From Granulibacter bethesdensis CGDNIH1 (GTDB lineage Bacteria > Pseudomonadota > Alphaproteobacteria > Acetobacterales > Acetobacteraceae): 64,000 bases of DNA. Each line of letters opens with the position of its first letter. Position 1 is the stretch's first letter. Below are positions 54,600 through 64,000 of the stretch, piece by piece. The position numbers and the translations under genes were made by a program. Under the pieces are notes generated by a model, which made no database searches, was not told the DNA's origin, and saw only the letters and a program-made list of their open reading frames with translations. The DNA lies in contig NC_008343.2 in assembly GCF_000014285.2 (NCBI RefSeq), positions 248,001 to 312,000 of the forward strand. Direction: 5' to 3'.

Positions 54600-55598
54600 A
54601 TGCCGAATAATCGGACTATTGCACAGAAATTAACATTGGGAAGGCGTGGTTTTATCGCTTCCGCTCTGGCGGCATCCGCGATGGGTAGTCTGGCTGGGGG
54701 GGCGTCTGCTTCTGCGGCGGATGGCCCAACCACCATCAGGATTGGTTTTCAGAAATACGGCACGTTGGTTCTGTTGCGTCAGAAAGGATGGCTGGAGAAA
54801 GCGCTCGAAAGCTCCGGCCATCAGGTGGTGTGGAGCGAATTTCCGGCAGGCCCGCAGCTGCTGGAAGCTATGGCCGGGGGGGCGATCGACTTCGGTAGCA
54901 CGGGTGAGACACCGCCCATTTTTGCGCAGGCTGCCAATGACAGCATTCTGTATGTGGGGGTGGAGCCTCCCGCACCGCATGGCGAGGCCATACTGGTTCC
55001 AGGTAACAGCCCGATAAAGTCAGTTGCGGATTTACGAGGCCGTACAGTGGGGCTGAACAAAGGCGCCAATGTGCATTGGCTGCTGCTCAAAGCATTGCAG
55101 AATGCGGGGCTGATGATGAAGGACATTCACGTCTCCTATCTTGCCCCGGCGGATGGTGCGGCGGCGTTTGACAGCGGTCGATTGGACGCATGGGCGATCT
55201 GGGATCCGTATCTTTCCTCTGCGCGGGAGCGTACGGATGCACGTGTTCTGGTCGATGGGGCCGGGCTGGTGGAAAATCGGGAATTTTTTCTGGCTGGTCG
55301 CTCTTTTGCACAGAAAGCGCCCGGGCTGGTGCGGGCGGTACTTGACCAACTCGCCCTCCTGGATCGCTGGGCGGAGACGCATAAGGAAGAGGTTGCCCTG
55401 ACGCTTTCAGCAGGCACCCGTCTGCCGTTGCCGGTGGTGCAACGTGCGGTCAAACTCCTGCCTTTCGGGTTGTCCCCGATCACCCCGGACGTCATCGCCT
55501 CACAGCAGGCCATTGCCGATGCTTTTGCGGATCAGCATCTTCTGCCGGGCCGTATCCGGGTTGCCGACGCGGTCTGGCATGAAGGCCAGTCTGGCTAA
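54600..55598 (+). CDS. ssuA: Sulfonate/aliphatic ABC transporter substrate-binding protein
   Basis: 332 residues from ATG 54600 (the frame continues to 54522, through an AT-rich leader, without ribosome site). The N-terminus has a twin-arginine motif (GRRGFIASALAASA), so Tat export is possible, then TTIRIGFQKYGTLVLLRQKGWLEKAL, VWSEFPAGPQLLEAMAGGAIDFGSTGETPP, and LKGRTVGLNKGANVHWLLLKAL-like segments with the sulfonate-binding SBP pattern. It should deliver sulfonates to an ABC permease, but the permease and ATPase genes are absent here. Divergent from ssuD across a 133-base AT-rich gap, which likely carries both promoters. Confidence 0.92.
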   Translation: MPNNRTIAQKLTLGRRGFIASALAASAMGSLAGGASASAADGPTTIRIGFQKYGTLVLLRQKGWLEKALESSGHQVVWSEFPAGPQLLEAMAGGAIDFGSTGETPPIFAQAANDSILYVGVEPPAPHGEAILVPGNSPIKSVADLRGRTVGLNKGANVHWLLLKALQNAGLMMKDIHVSYLAPADGAAAFDSGRLDAWAIWDPYLSSARERTDARVLVDGAGLVENREFFLAGRSFAQKAPGLVRAVLDQLALLDRWAETHKEEVALTLSAGTRLPLPVVQRAVKLLPFGLSPITPDVIASQQAIADAFADQHLLPGRIRVADAVWHEGQSG

Positions 55599-55604
55599 GC
55601 CTTG

Positions 55605-55949
55605 TCAGTCCTGTTCGTCCGGCAGAACGCATGGAACGGGCAGCAGCTCCATCCGGCCCAGAATGGCGACGGTTTCGGTTTTGGCGGGGATCACCAGTAT
55701 CGTCTCCGCCATACCGGTCCGTAGCGCACAGATCGCCTTTTTCGGGCAGACGCCGAAACAGCCTGTTTCGGCTACGCGGATCGTCCGCCGCAGGCCCAGT
55801 TGTCGTAAACCATTTTTCAGCGCTGTGCTGAGGCTGTCCCGCGCATTTTTTCCAAAACCACGTTTCTTGAGCTTTTTATTGCACTTGGCACAGATCAGCA
55901 GAACATCATGCCATGGTGTCGATACGGATTTGATCGGCGTGTCAGCCAT
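55605..55949 (-). CDS. Thioredoxin-like [2Fe-2S] ferredoxin-like small protein
   Basis: 114 residues. CAKC near residue 22 and GCFGVCPKK near 65 give four cysteines in the C-x2-C...C-x3-C arrangement of thioredoxin-like 2Fe-2S ferredoxins (the fold of the NuoE C-terminus and of CbiW/DUF1636-like proteins). Lys-rich KKLKKRGFGK follows the first pair. It should bind a 2Fe-2S cluster as an electron carrier; partner unknown. It is convergent with ssuA with a 6-base gap, so a sulfur-linked role is only a guess. Confidence 0.75.
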   Translation of the reverse strand: MADTPIKSVSTPWHDVLLICAKCNKKLKKRGFGKNARDSLSTALKNGLRQLGLRRTIRVAETGCFGVCPKKAICALRTGMAETILVIPAKTETVAILGRMELLPVPCVLPDEQD

Positions 55950-55988
55950 GGTGCATGAGCCTTACTGATCGTGGATAAAAAGCAGGGA

Positions 55989-56597
55989 TCATGCAGACCG
56001 CCTTGCCCGCATAGCGGCAGCAAGGGTACCGTCATCCAGAACATCCAGCGCGCCGCCAATGGGAATCCCCTGTGCCAGCCGGGTGACGGAAACCCCCATT
56101 GGTCGCAGTTGCTCGGCCAGCCAATGTGCGGTTGTGGCCCCATCAACGGTGGCACCCAGGGCAAGAATGACTTCTGTGACCGGGGTTGCGGATGGGCGGG
56201 AAGACTCGATACGCCGCATGAGCGCGGGCCAGTTGAGGGCATCCGGACCGGTCCCGGCCAGAGCGGACAGCACCCCGCCCAGCACATGGTACAGCCCGCG
56301 ATAGATCCCCGCCCGATCCATGGCCCACAGATCGCCGACGCTTTCGACGACGCAGATCAGTCCATTTTCCCGGCTTGGGTCAGTGCAGACAGAGCATGGA
56401 TCGGCGCTGTCCAGATTGCCGCAGACCCGGCAGGTTTTGACGGCGCGGGCAGCGTTCTGCATGGCGGCGGCAAGGGGCAACAGCCGGGTCTCCGGCTGCT
56501 GCAACAGGCGCAGGGCGGCACGGCGGGCGCTGCGCGGACCCAGTCCGGGCAGTCGGGCCAGTAAGGCGATCAGTTGCTCCAGTTCCGGTCCGCCCAT
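55989..56597 (-). CDS. recR: Recombination protein RecR
   Basis: 202 residues. RecR clamps on DNA with RecO/RecF and helps load RecA at gaps. N-terminal helix-hairpin-helix LLARLPGLGPRSARRAALRLL, zinc finger C56-x2-C59...C68-x2-C71 in CRVCGNLDSADPCSVC, and a TOPRIM domain with CVVESVGDLWAMDRAG and ILALGATVDGATTAHWLAEQLRP. Typical gene order dnaX-ybaB-recR is kept here. Confidence 0.96.
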   Translation of the reverse strand: MGGPELEQLIALLARLPGLGPRSARRAALRLLQQPETRLLPLAAAMQNAARAVKTCRVCGNLDSADPCSVCTDPSRENGLICVVESVGDLWAMDRAGIYRGLYHVLGGVLSALAGTGPDALNWPALMRRIESSRPSATPVTEVILALGATVDGATTAHWLAEQLRPMGVSVTRLAQGIPIGGALDVLDDGTLAAAMRARRSA

Positions 56598-56668
56598 GAA
56601 ACTCCCTTACCGGTGCTGCCGGATGACAATCTCATGCGGATGAGAACGGTTCAGCACGAAAAACCGTT

Positions 56669-56992
56669 TCAGAATGGCAGCTTCATCCCCGCGGGAAGAT
56701 TCAGCCCGCCTGTGACTTTCTGCATTTCTTCGGCAGCCATCGTCTCGATTTTTTTCTTGGCATCGTTATGCGCAGCGACGATCAGGTCTTCCAGCATCTC
56801 GGTTTCCGCCGGATCGGCCAGTTTCGGATCAATATGCAGGCGGCGCAGGTCGCCCTTTCCATTCAGGGTCACGGTGACCATGCCTGCCCCGGCTGAACCT
56901 TCCGCCTCGACGGTTTCCAGCTTGGCCTGCATTTCTCCCATTTTCGCCTGCATCTGTGATGCCTGTTTCATCAGGCCTGCCAGATTTTTCAT
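56669..56992 (-). CDS. ybaB: YbaB/EbfC nucleoid-associated protein
   Basis: 107 residues, a DNA-binding dimer. The amphipathic N-terminal helix [21 protein letters not shown] is followed by [32 protein letters not shown] and [19 protein letters not shown]. It lies between dnaX (20 bases) and recR (70 bases), the standard neighbourhood for this protein. Confidence 0.95.
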   Translation of the reverse strand: MKNLAGLMKQASQMQAKMGEMQAKLETVEAEGSAGAGMVTVTLNGKGDLRRLHIDPKLADPAETEMLEDLIVAAHNDAKKKIETMAAEEMQKVTGGLNLPAGMKLPF

Positions 56993-57012
56993 TCTCGGTG
57001 CTCCAGAAGTGG

Positions 57013-59073
57013 TTAAGACTGTTCCGATTGTGTCGGCCGATTAAGCCCCGGAAAGGCATCTCCGGAAGGATCATCGGCCGGTTCCGCATCCAGCGGGGCA
57101 AAGCCGGGTCCGTCATCGGGATCACCCGGTATTTCATCCAGAGAATCGAACCGGTCGCCATGTCCGCCACCCAGCATGGGGGAGGCGGTCATCATACCCG
57201 GATCGGCATGGGTTTCGCGTGTCAGCCCGTAGACATCAACAGTGCTGTCGATCACCGTTCCCAACCTCGCCCCGGGAAAAGCGTTCAGAATGGCACGGAC
57301 GACAGGATGGTTGCTGGCCTGTGCCAGCCGGGATTCGCCTGCGGCCCGGCCTTGTTCTGCCAGAGTCGGTTCTCCGGGGGCCGAGGACAGGGCAATGGTC
57401 CAGCGCTGACCATTGGCTTCCCCCAGCAGGGCTGCAAGCTGGGCAGGGAGAGTGTGTGGTACATTGCTCTCAAGCCGTAATTCGATCACCGGCGGGGCGA
57501 AACGGACCAGATGAACATTATGCAGCAGATGGGCGTGCAGCATTGCTTCGCGGCGTGACTCTACGAACTGTGCGACCTCCCGGAAACTGTGAAAGACCGG
57601 GACGGGAACATCGGGTACGGAGTCAGCCATGGCGTGCGGCTGGCGCGCTGTGGCGGCGCCGCTCCCCCCGGACATGATGCCTCCGGCAATGGCACGAAAG
57701 CCTGTGGATGAGGCGGTCGGGGATGATGAAGGTGTGGACGGTGCGACGCCGCCCCCTCCTTGATGCCCCGGCTGTTGAGTGCCCGGTGCGCCGGTCAGGC
57801 GCCGTACCAGTTCTGCGGGTGGCGGCAGGTCGGCAACATAACACAGGCGAATCAGCACCATTTCCGCCGCAGCCCGTCGGTCCGGAGCGGCCTCGACCTC
57901 GGCAATGCCTTTCAGCAGCATCTGCCAGGCACGGCCGAGCACCGGCATGGCAAGACGATCTGCCAGAGCACTGCCACGCAGCCGTTCGGCTTCTGCCATG
58001 CCCGGTGCGGTGCGCAGATGGGGAATGGTTTTCAGGCGGGTCAGCGTATGGATCAGCTCCAGCAGATCCTGAAGCACCATGCCCAGATCGGCCCCCCGTG
58101 CATGAGCTGTGTCGGTGACCGCCAGAGCACTGGCTGTGTCGCCTGCCATCAGTGCTTCCAGCAGGTCGAGCACCATGCCGCGATCGGCCAGGCCCAGCAT
58201 GTCTGCGACCTGTGCCTCGCTGATAGGGATGCCGGGATCGTTCTGGGCGATGGCCTGATCGAGCAGGGACAGGCCATCGCGCACCGATCCATCGGCGGCA
58301 CGGGCGATCAGAGCGAGGGCCTGCGGGCTGGCGCTGACGCCTTCCTGTTCCAGAATCCGGCTGAAATGCGCGCTGAGCACCTCCGCATCAATACGCCGCA
58401 GGTCGAAACGCTGGCAGCGGGACAGGACCGTGACCGGGACTTTCCTCAGCTCTGTCGTGGCGAAGATGAAGGTGACGTGCGGCGGTGGTTCTTCGAGCGT
58501 TTTGAGCAGCGCGTTGAAGGCATTGCGTGACAGCATATGCACTTCGTCGATGATGAAAACCTTGGTGCGGGCTTGTAATGGCCGGAACCGGGTGGCCTCG
58601 ATGATCTCGCGCACGTCATCCACGCCGGTGCGGCTCGCGGCGTCCATCTCCACGACATCGGGATGGCGGTCGGCCAGAATGGCGGTGCAGTTGGGGCATA
58701 CGCCGCAAGGATCGGCGGTGGGGCCACCCTGACCATCGGCTCCGGTGCAGTTCAGGGCGCGGGCGATGATGCGGGCGGTGGTGGTTTTGCCGACTCCGCG
58801 CACGCCGGTCAGCATGAAGGCATGGGCGACGCGGTTCAGCGCAAAAGCATTGCGCAGGGTCCGGACCAGCGCATCCTGACCGATCAGGTCGTCGAAATGG
58901 CGGGGACGGTACTGACGTGCCAGCACGCGATAAGGCTGGGTGCCAGCCGCCGTCCTTGCTGGCGGTGTGGCAGGGGCATCGCCGAACAGGCCCGGGCCGG
59001 AGGGCTGTTCCGGTTCAGGCAGGGTATCCCGGCAGGGATCGGTATCGGGTGATGATGGATCGACAGGGGTCAC
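57013..59073 (-). CDS. dnaX: DNA polymerase III subunits gamma/tau
   Basis: The clamp-loader ATPase, 686 residues, tau length. Walker A near 87 ([13 protein letters not shown]), zinc module C-x8-C-x2-C-x2-C (CTGADG... PCGVCPNC), Walker [25 protein letters not shown], Sensor [24 protein letters not shown] with the SRC motif, and the tau-specific C-terminal region (about 390 on) that binds DnaB and the alpha subunit. I found no A-rich slippery site for a programmed frameshift to gamma. An N-terminal extension of about 45 Pro/Ala residues precedes the ATPase domain. The start (59073) lies just past the SRP RNA on the same strand. Confidence 0.95.
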   Translation of the reverse strand: MTPVDPSSPDTDPCRDTLPEPEQPSGPGLFGDAPATPPARTAAGTQPYRVLARQYRPRHFDDLIGQDALVRTLRNAFALNRVAHAFMLTGVRGVGKTTTARIIARALNCTGADGQGGPTADPCGVCPNCTAILADRHPDVVEMDAASRTGVDDVREIIEATRFRPLQARTKVFIIDEVHMLSRNAFNALLKTLEEPPPHVTFIFATTELRKVPVTVLSRCQRFDLRRIDAEVLSAHFSRILEQEGVSASPQALALIARAADGSVRDGLSLLDQAIAQNDPGIPISEAQVADMLGLADRGMVLDLLEALMAGDTASALAVTDTAHARGADLGMVLQDLLELIHTLTRLKTIPHLRTAPGMAEAERLRGSALADRLAMPVLGRAWQMLLKGIAEVEAAPDRRAAAEMVLIRLCYVADLPPPAELVRRLTGAPGTQQPGHQGGGGVAPSTPSSSPTASSTGFRAIAGGIMSGGSGAATARQPHAMADSVPDVPVPVFHSFREVAQFVESRREAMLHAHLLHNVHLVRFAPPVIELRLESNVPHTLPAQLAALLGEANGQRWTIALSSAPGEPTLAEQGRAAGESRLAQASNHPVVRAILNAFPGARLGTVIDSTVDVYGLTRETHADPGMMTASPMLGGGHGDRFDSLDEIPGDPDDGPGFAPLDAEPADDPSGDAFPGLNRPTQSEQS

Positions 59074-59120
59074 ACGGAGATCCAGGGAAGCGGGCCGCCA
59101 TCCTCTGGCGTAACGTTATC

Positions 59121-59229
59121 CGGGGTGGGAGACCGGACAAACGACCCGGGCGGAAACTCGTTGCGGCTGCTGCCTTCCGGCCCTGACCGGGTTGGCGAGG
59201 CGCCCGTCCGCCGCCGATCTCCCACCCCC
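59121..59229 (-). ncRNA. ffs: Signal recognition particle RNA (4.5S type)
   Basis: On the minus strand the conserved SRP core reads CCCGGTCAGG...CCGGAAGGCAGCAGCC (around 59196-59164), with the GGAA-type apical loop region that binds Ffh and FtsY. The two ends pair through GGGGTGGGAGA (59228-59216) with TCTCCCACCCC (59132-59122), closing a single hairpin of about 108 bases. The sequence lies 48 bases before dnaX, a common site. Exact ends are not certain by a few bases. Confidence 0.92.
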
Positions 59230-59394
59230 TTCTTACCCTGATCCGCGCCGGATGGCCAGAGATGACAATGCCGGTGCCGGGAATGGTCTTGACGATACGG
59301 TTCCGAACCATTGTTTTCCTGGTCTGCATCCATGCTATGCCGCTTTTACAAAGGCAGACAGAGGCTGCAACGCTGACGGAAGGGGGCAGATTTC

Positions 59395-59679
59395 ATGTCG
59401 CAATTGCAGGCCATGGCCGATGTTGTGCTGCATTTGCTGCGGCAATTGATCGGTTTTGCCATGCAGGTGACGGGGGCGTTGGTTGGTTGGCTGGAAAACG
59501 GCATGCGGGCGCTGGGGCTGGGGGCGGAGCTGCGTCTGCTCGCGCTGGTCCTGATCGCCGGGCTGCTGCTGGCGGCTTCGCTGCATCTGCGGCGGGGCGT
59601 GGTGCGGGTTCTGCTTGTGGTGGCGGCTGCTCTCTTTGCGCTGCGGGTGGCGCTGGTGCTGCTACCCGTGCATCACTGA
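59395..59679 (+). CDS. Small membrane protein of unknown function, 94 residues
   Basis: A basic, hydrophobic protein with a clear AGGGGGCAG-like ribosome site (59383) before ATG 59395. It has two likely membrane segments: LIGFAMQVTGALVGWL (about residues 17-32) and, after AELRLLALVLIAGLLLAASLHL, a second run RVLLVVAAALFALRVALVLLP near the C-terminus. I do not recognise the family. It lies between the SRP RNA (opposite strand) and argG. No operator is seen. Confidence 0.65.
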   Translation: MSQLQAMADVVLHLLRQLIGFAMQVTGALVGWLENGMRALGLGAELRLLALVLIAGLLLAASLHLRRGVVRVLLVVAAALFALRVALVLLPVHH

Positions 59680-59774
59680 TGCATGATGCAGGCAGATGCA
59701 TGAGCGCCCCCCTTGCCTCCGGGGGCAATGAGAAGCTAACCCCCGGATAACCGGTGACCAGGGATATTCAGACC

Positions 59775-61004
59775 ATGGCTGTCAAGGATGTGAAGAAGGT
59801 CGTTCTCGCCTATTCCGGCGGGTTGGACACCAGCGTGATCCTGCGCTGGCTGCAAACGACGTATAACTGCGAGGTTGTGACCTTTACCGCCGATCTCGGC
59901 CAGGGAGAGGAGCTGGAGCCGGCCCGCCGCAAGGCCGAGATGTTCGGCGTGAAGGAAATCTTCGTCGACGATCTACGCGAGACCTTCGTGAAGGATTTCG
60001 TGTTCCCGATGTTCCGCGCCAATGCGGTGTATGAGGGGCAGTACCTGCTCGGCACCTCCATCGCCCGCCCGCTGATCGCCCAGCGCCAGATCGAGATCGC
60101 CGAACTGACCGGTGCCGATGCGGTGGCGCATGGTGCGACCGGCAAGGGTAATGATCAGGTTCGTTTCGAACTCAGCTATTACGCGCTGAAGCCGGATGTG
60201 AAGGTGATCGCCCCCTGGCGTGAATGGGATCTGACCAGCCGCACCAAGCTGCTCGAATTCGCCGAGGCAAACCAGATTCCCATTGCCAAGGACAAGCGTG
60301 GCGAGGCCCCGTTCAGCGTCGATGCCAATCTGTTGCACTCCTCATCCGAGGGCAAGCTGCTGGAAGACCCGGCGGAGGAGCCGGATGAGATCGTCTATCA
60401 GCGCACGATCAGTCCGGAAGCCGCCCCCGACAAGGCCACCATCATCACCATCGATTTCGAGCATGGTGACCCGGTGGCGATCGACGGCATCCGCCTGTCC
60501 CCCGCCACTCTGCTGGCGAAGCTCAATGAGCTGGGCAAGGCTAACGGGATCGGCCGTCTCGATCTGGTGGAAAACCGTTTTGTCGGCATGAAATCTCGTG
60601 GCGTCTATGAAACGCCGGGTGGCACCATCCTGCTGGTGGCGCATCGCGGGATCGAGAGCATCACGCTCGACCGTGAAGCGGCCCATCTCAAGGACAGCCT
60701 GATGCCGCGCTATGCTGAGCTGATCTATAACGGCTTCTGGTTCAGCCCGGAGCGCCGGATGCTGCAGGCCGCGATTGATGAAAGCCAGAAGAGCGTGACC
60801 GGTCGCGTCCGGTTGAAGCTTTACAAGGGCAACACCATCGTGATCGGCCGTGAAAGCCCCAACAGCCTGTATTCCCTGAAGCATGTTACTTTCGAGGACG
60901 ATCAGGGCGCCTATGATCAGGTCGATGCGCAGGGCTTTATCAAGTTGCAGTCGCTGCGTCTGCGGCTGGCGGCGATAGCGGGCCGTCGCGGCGGCAGCCT
61001 GTAA
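59775..61004 (+). CDS. argG: Argininosuccinate synthase
   Basis: ATP-dependent condensation of citrulline and aspartate for arginine synthesis. 409 residues from ATG 59775 (the frame runs back to GTG 59754; AGGGA sits 11 bases before the ATG). P-loop-like [18 protein letters not shown] at residues 7-24, [36 protein letters not shown] near 120, and [20 protein letters not shown] in the C-terminal part. A complete housekeeping enzyme. MarC follows 30 bases later. Confidence 0.97.
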   Translation: MAVKDVKKVVLAYSGGLDTSVILRWLQTTYNCEVVTFTADLGQGEELEPARRKAEMFGVKEIFVDDLRETFVKDFVFPMFRANAVYEGQYLLGTSIARPLIAQRQIEIAELTGADAVAHGATGKGNDQVRFELSYYALKPDVKVIAPWREWDLTSRTKLLEFAEANQIPIAKDKRGEAPFSVDANLLHSSSEGKLLEDPAEEPDEIVYQRTISPEAAPDKATIITIDFEHGDPVAIDGIRLSPATLLAKLNELGKANGIGRLDLVENRFVGMKSRGVYETPGGTILLVAHRGIESITLDREAAHLKDSLMPRYAELIYNGFWFSPERRMLQAAIDESQKSVTGRVRLKLYKGNTIVIGRESPNSLYSLKHVTFEDDQGAYDQVDAQGFIKLQSLRLRLAAIAGRRGGSL

Positions 61005-61034
61005 GACTTCAAAGCCGGGCGGGAGAAAGCGGTC

Positions 61035-61712
61035 ATGATCAACCAGATGATCGCCGGCTTCCTGCTCGCTTTCCCCGCTCTGTTCTCGATTATCAACCCG
61101 CTGGGGTCGGCCCTGATCTATCAGGAGGTTACGGCCGACCGCTCGGCAGCGGAACGGAGATGGCTGGCCGGGCGGATCGGGCTTTATTCCCTGGTCATGC
61201 TGCTGGTTTCGCTGTGGCTCGGCTCCTATGTGCTGGCCTTTTTCGGCGTGTCGCTCGCAGCCCTGCGGATCGCGGGTGGTTTGGTGGTGGCGGTGCGGGC
61301 ATGGGAGATGCTTTCCGCCCCCGAAGCCCATGAGGAAAGAAAGCAGGAACAGGCGGCCCCCGCCTCCCCCCAATCGGCCCGCCCGCGTGATGCCGGGGTC
61401 GCGTTTTTCCCGCTGACCATGCCTTTTACCGTCGGGCCGGGTACGATTTCGGTAGCGGTGGCACTGACCGCCGCACATCCTCCGGGATCACGGGATCAGT
61501 TTGCTTTTACCATTGGCAGCAGCCTGGCGGGAGCCGTTATGGCTGTCCTCATCTGGCTCTGTTACCGTTCTGCTGAACGGTTCGTGCGTCTGCTCGGCAC
61601 GTCCGGGGCTCGGATCGTAGCGCGGATTGCCGCTTTCCTGCTGCTTTGCATCGGCACGCAGATCATTATTGCCGGGGTTGTCGATACGTTGCGGATCGTA
61701 TTTCCCGGGTAA
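61035..61712 (+). CDS. MarC-family inner membrane protein
   Basis: 225 residues with about six transmembrane helices: LLAFPALFSIINPLGSAL, IGLYSLVMLLVSLWLG, SLAALRIAGGLVVAVRAWEML, AGPGTISVAVALTA-like LTMPFTVGPGTIS (the MarC signature), GSSLAGAVMAVLIWLCYRSAE, and a final FLLLCIGTQIIIAGVV. The central hydrophilic loop is Glu/Lys/Gln rich. The function of the family is still unclear; it was named for proximity to the mar locus and is not an antibiotic efflux pump. Expressed after argG; ends at a terminator. Confidence 0.9.
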   Translation: MINQMIAGFLLAFPALFSIINPLGSALIYQEVTADRSAAERRWLAGRIGLYSLVMLLVSLWLGSYVLAFFGVSLAALRIAGGLVVAVRAWEMLSAPEAHEERKQEQAAPASPQSARPRDAGVAFFPLTMPFTVGPGTISVAVALTAAHPPGSRDQFAFTIGSSLAGAVMAVLIWLCYRSAERFVRLLGTSGARIVARIAAFLLLCIGTQIIIAGVVDTLRIVFPG

Positions 61713-61743
61713 AAAAAGCGGATGCCGCGGCACCCGCTTTCTT
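61711..61743. terminator. Bidirectional terminator between marC and acs
   Basis: AAAGCGG (61715-61721), then TGCC-GC-GGCA, then CCGCTTT (61734-61740) form a stem with one mismatch, with A's before and T's after. It serves both convergent genes. Confidence 0.85.
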
Positions 61744-61766
61744 CCTTCCCATACGTCGCCAGATCG

Positions 61767-63701
61767 TCAGGCCGGGCGATTGGCAATCAGATCTTCCACC
61801 ACCGAGGGATCGGCCAGGGTTGAGATATCCCCCAGCCCATCGGTTTCATTGCAGGCGATCTTACGCAGAATCCGGCGCATGATCTTGCCGCTGCGGGTTT
61901 TCGGCAGTCCGGGTGCCCACTGGATCACATCCGGCGTGGCGATCGGCCCGATCTGCCGCCGGACCCAGTTGATCAGCTCGCTGCGCAGTGTGTCGCTGGG
62001 TTCGTACCCGTCCTTCAGGGTGACGAACGCATAGATTCCCTGACCCTTGATGTCGTGCGGAACACCGACCACGGCGGCTTCGGCAACATCGCCATGCGCA
62101 ACCAGTGCGCTTTCCACCTCGGCCGTGCCGAGACGGTGGCCGGAGACGTTCAGCACATCGTCGATACGCCCGGTGATCCAGAAATAGCCATCTGCATCGC
62201 GACGGGCGCCGTCGCCGGTGAAATACAGGCCTTTGTAGGTGGAGAAATAGGTCTGCACGAACCGTTCATGATCGCCATACAGCGTCCTCATCTGGCCCGG
62301 CCAGCTATCGGCGATGCAGAGACTGCCTTCGGCTTCGCCCTCCAGCACATTGCCTTCGTTATCGACCAGAACCGCCTTGACGCCGGGGAGTGGCAGGGTG
62401 GCACTGCCGGGTTTCTGGGCGATCGCGCCGGGCAGCGGCGTGATCAGATGACCGCCGGTTTCCGTCTGCCACCATGTGTCGATCACCGGGCAGCGTTCTT
62501 CGCCGACGACCTCGTAATACCAGCGCCATGCTTCCGGATTGATCGGCTCGCCCACCGTGCCGAGAATGCGCAGGGATTTGCGGGAGGTCTTTTTGACCGG
62601 TGCATCGCCTTCCCGCATCAGCGCACGGATTGCGGTCGGCGCGGTGTAGAAGATCGAAACGTTGTATTTGTCGACCACCTGCCAGAAACGGCTGCTGTCC
62701 GGGTAGTTCGGCACGCCCTCGAACATCAGCGTGGTCGCGCCATTCGCCAGCGGTCCGTACACGATATAGGTATGGCCGGTGATCCAGCCCACATCCGCGG
62801 TGCACCAGTATACTTCGGGGGCGTGGTAGTCGAACACCAGCTCATGCGTGAAGCTGGCCCAGACCATATAGCCGCCGGTGGTATGCAGGACGCCTTTCGG
62901 CGTGCCGGTGCTGCCGGAGGTATAGAGAATGAACAGAGGATCTTCGGCGTTCATTTCCTCTGGCGGACAGTCGGGGGAGGCTGCCTCGATCAGGGTTTCG
63001 TATCGTTGATCGCGCCCTGCCTGCATGTTGACATCGCCGCCGGTGACGGTGACGACAATCACGTTCCGGATGCAGTCAACCCTGGACAGGGCCTCATCGG
63101 CATTGCGCTTCAGCGGCACTTTCCGTCCGCCCCGGCGACCTTCATCGGCGGTGATGAGCAGGCTGGATTCGCTGTCACGGATACGGTCGGCAAGGCTGTC
63201 GGGGGAAAAGCCGCCGAACACCACAGCATGCACCGCGCCGATACGGGCGCAGGCCAGCATCGCAATGGCGGCTTCTATCACCATCGGCAGGTAGATCGTA
63301 ACGCGATCACCTCGCCCGATGCCCATGGATTTCATGACATTCGCCAGACGGCAGACGCGGTCATGCAACTGGCGATAGGTCAGGCTGCCCTGTGTTCCGG
63401 GTTCATCGCCTTCCCACAGAATCGCGCTCTGATCGCCGCGCGTTTCCAGATGCTGATCCAGACAGGCGACAGAAGCGTTCAGGCGGCCATCCTCGAACCA
63501 GCGGATCGAGACATCACCCTCGAAGGACGTGCTTTTGATCAGGGTCGGTTCCCGGAACCACGGGATGCGCCTGGCTTCTTCGGCCCAGAAAGCATCGGGA
63601 TCCGTTCCGGCCTGATGAGTCATCAGGCTGTGACGGCGGGCATTCACATGGGCCGAATCCGCAAGAGACGGCTTCACATGAATCAGGGTCGGCTCGGACA
63701 T
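61767..63701 (-). CDS. acs: Acetyl-CoA synthetase
   Basis: Activates acetate as acetyl-AMP and then acetyl-CoA, important for acetate use in acetic acid bacteria. 644 residues, the usual length. ANL motifs: [19 protein letters not shown] near residue 250, [42 protein letters not shown] near 410, [28 protein letters not shown], and the C-terminal [14 protein letters not shown] with the lysine acetylated by Pat enzymes in other bacteria. GGAGGA lies seven bases before the ATG. Convergent with marC. Confidence 0.96.
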   Translation of the reverse strand: MSEPTLIHVKPSLADSAHVNARRHSLMTHQAGTDPDAFWAEEARRIPWFREPTLIKSTSFEGDVSIRWFEDGRLNASVACLDQHLETRGDQSAILWEGDEPGTQGSLTYRQLHDRVCRLANVMKSMGIGRGDRVTIYLPMVIEAAIAMLACARIGAVHAVVFGGFSPDSLADRIRDSESSLLITADEGRRGGRKVPLKRNADEALSRVDCIRNVIVVTVTGGDVNMQAGRDQRYETLIEAASPDCPPEEMNAEDPLFILYTSGSTGTPKGVLHTTGGYMVWASFTHELVFDYHAPEVYWCTADVGWITGHTYIVYGPLANGATTLMFEGVPNYPDSSRFWQVVDKYNVSIFYTAPTAIRALMREGDAPVKKTSRKSLRILGTVGEPINPEAWRWYYEVVGEERCPVIDTWWQTETGGHLITPLPGAIAQKPGSATLPLPGVKAVLVDNEGNVLEGEAEGSLCIADSWPGQMRTLYGDHERFVQTYFSTYKGLYFTGDGARRDADGYFWITGRIDDVLNVSGHRLGTAEVESALVAHGDVAEAAVVGVPHDIKGQGIYAFVTLKDGYEPSDTLRSELINWVRRQIGPIATPDVIQWAPGLPKTRSGKIMRRILRKIACNETDGLGDISTLADPSVVEDLIANRPA

Positions 63702-63849
63702 TCGTTTCCTCCGGGGCGGCTCGCGTTATCCACGCGCTCGATTGGCTGTATATATCGTGTGATAGGAAACTTTCGAGTGGTTTTTGCACGTCTTCACGCA
63801 ACAGACGAAAATAAATATTCCTTTCCCTGTCGAATGTGTTGCGCCGCCT

Positions 63850-64000
63850 TTATTCCATGCCGGATTGAAGCCGTTTTTTGACCAGGGCAATCCACGGCGC
63901 ATTGGCAGGCGCCTCTTTCAGGGCGCGCTCGAACATGGTGCGGGCTTCCGGTGTGACCTTTCCGGCGATTTCAGAGTCTGCTTCGGCGATCCGGGCGGCA
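63850..64000 (-). CDS. C-terminal fragment of a TPR / CcmI-like protein
   Basis: The minus frame runs from the window edge to the TAA at 63852-63850, about 50 residues with VTPEARTMFERALKEAP and PWIALVKKRLQ. This is a TPR-like helix pair followed by a short tail, the kind of end seen in CcmI/CycH cytochrome c assembly proteins, but only the tail is visible, so the name is tentative. The acs promoter would lie in the 148 bases between it and acs. Confidence 0.5.
   Translation of the reverse strand, partial: AARIAEADSEIAGKVTPEARTMFERALKEAPANAPWIALVKKRLQSGME

Noticed and set aside
57013-59073. Programmed -1 frameshift in dnaX producing gamma
   Set aside because: I looked for an A-rich slippery heptamer and found none.
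62055-63881. 608-residue plus-strand frame antisense to acs
   Set aside because: Antisense shadow; acs motifs are complete on the minus strand.

Overview
The window looks like chromosomal DNA from an alphaproteobacterium, most likely an acetic acid bacterium (Acetobacteraceae; Granulibacter-like is my best guess, from recall and not from a search). The reasons are the protein style of the housekeeping genes (DinB with a cysteine-rich N-terminus, LptF/LptG, EipB/DUF1849, DUF971, CcmI-like tail), the GC-rich codon use, the dense ATGA-type overlaps, and the clustering of sphingolipid genes in the order ligase-cerR-acp-spt known from Caulobacter. There is no plasmid, phage, insertion sequence or CRISPR array.

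Layout. 1-6.8 kb: end of an EipB-type envelope protein, two polytopic membrane proteins, dinB and a ROK sugar kinase. 6.9-11.4 kb: TusA-like protein, xseB-ispA-dxs-tlyA (isoprenoid precursor supply). 11.4-18.5 kb: a lone Pls/PosA-type NRPS-like protein, aroC, fabI, pdxH. 18.5-20.6 kb: an AT-rich leader, an unknown small protein and a glycosyltransferase. 20.6-26.6 kb: a tripartite RND efflux operon. 27-45 kb: a long run of lipid genes (below). 45.4-47.9 kb: lptF-lptG and tRNA-Gly. 48-50.7 kb: thioredoxin-TPR, Trm112-like, DUF971, aldo/keto reductase. 50.7-56 kb: orphan PAS histidine kinase, divergent ssuD/ssuA, ferredoxin-like protein. 56-64 kb: recR, ybaB, dnaX, SRP RNA, argG, marC, acs, and the tail of a CcmI-like gene.

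The most interesting part is 27-45 kb. One side encodes a ceramide backbone pathway: fatty acyl-AMP ligase, acyl carrier protein, serine palmitoyltransferase, CerR-type reductase and a bacterial ceramide synthase-like N-acyltransferase. Interleaved with it is an inositol branch: myo-inositol-3-phosphate synthase, a cytidylyltransferase-like protein and a CDP-alcohol phosphotransferase, all overlapping end to start. No inositol monophosphatase is present. Together they suggest inositol phosphate -> CDP-inositol -> transfer onto ceramide, which differs from the eukaryotic route (phosphatidylinositol + ceramide). Flanking genes would tailor and export the lipid: a sterol-desaturase-type hydroxylase overlapping the ceramide synthase gene, a ferritin-like di-iron protein, a GT4 glycosyltransferase overlapping a PIG-L deacetylase (the pair that starts GPI anchors and mycothiol), a radical SAM protein, two flippase-like proteins and a second GT4. 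The overall prediction is a bacterial glycosyl-inositol-phosphoceramide made by a CDP-inositol route. The individual family calls are fairly firm; the acceptor of the CDP-alcohol enzyme and the sugar are inference.
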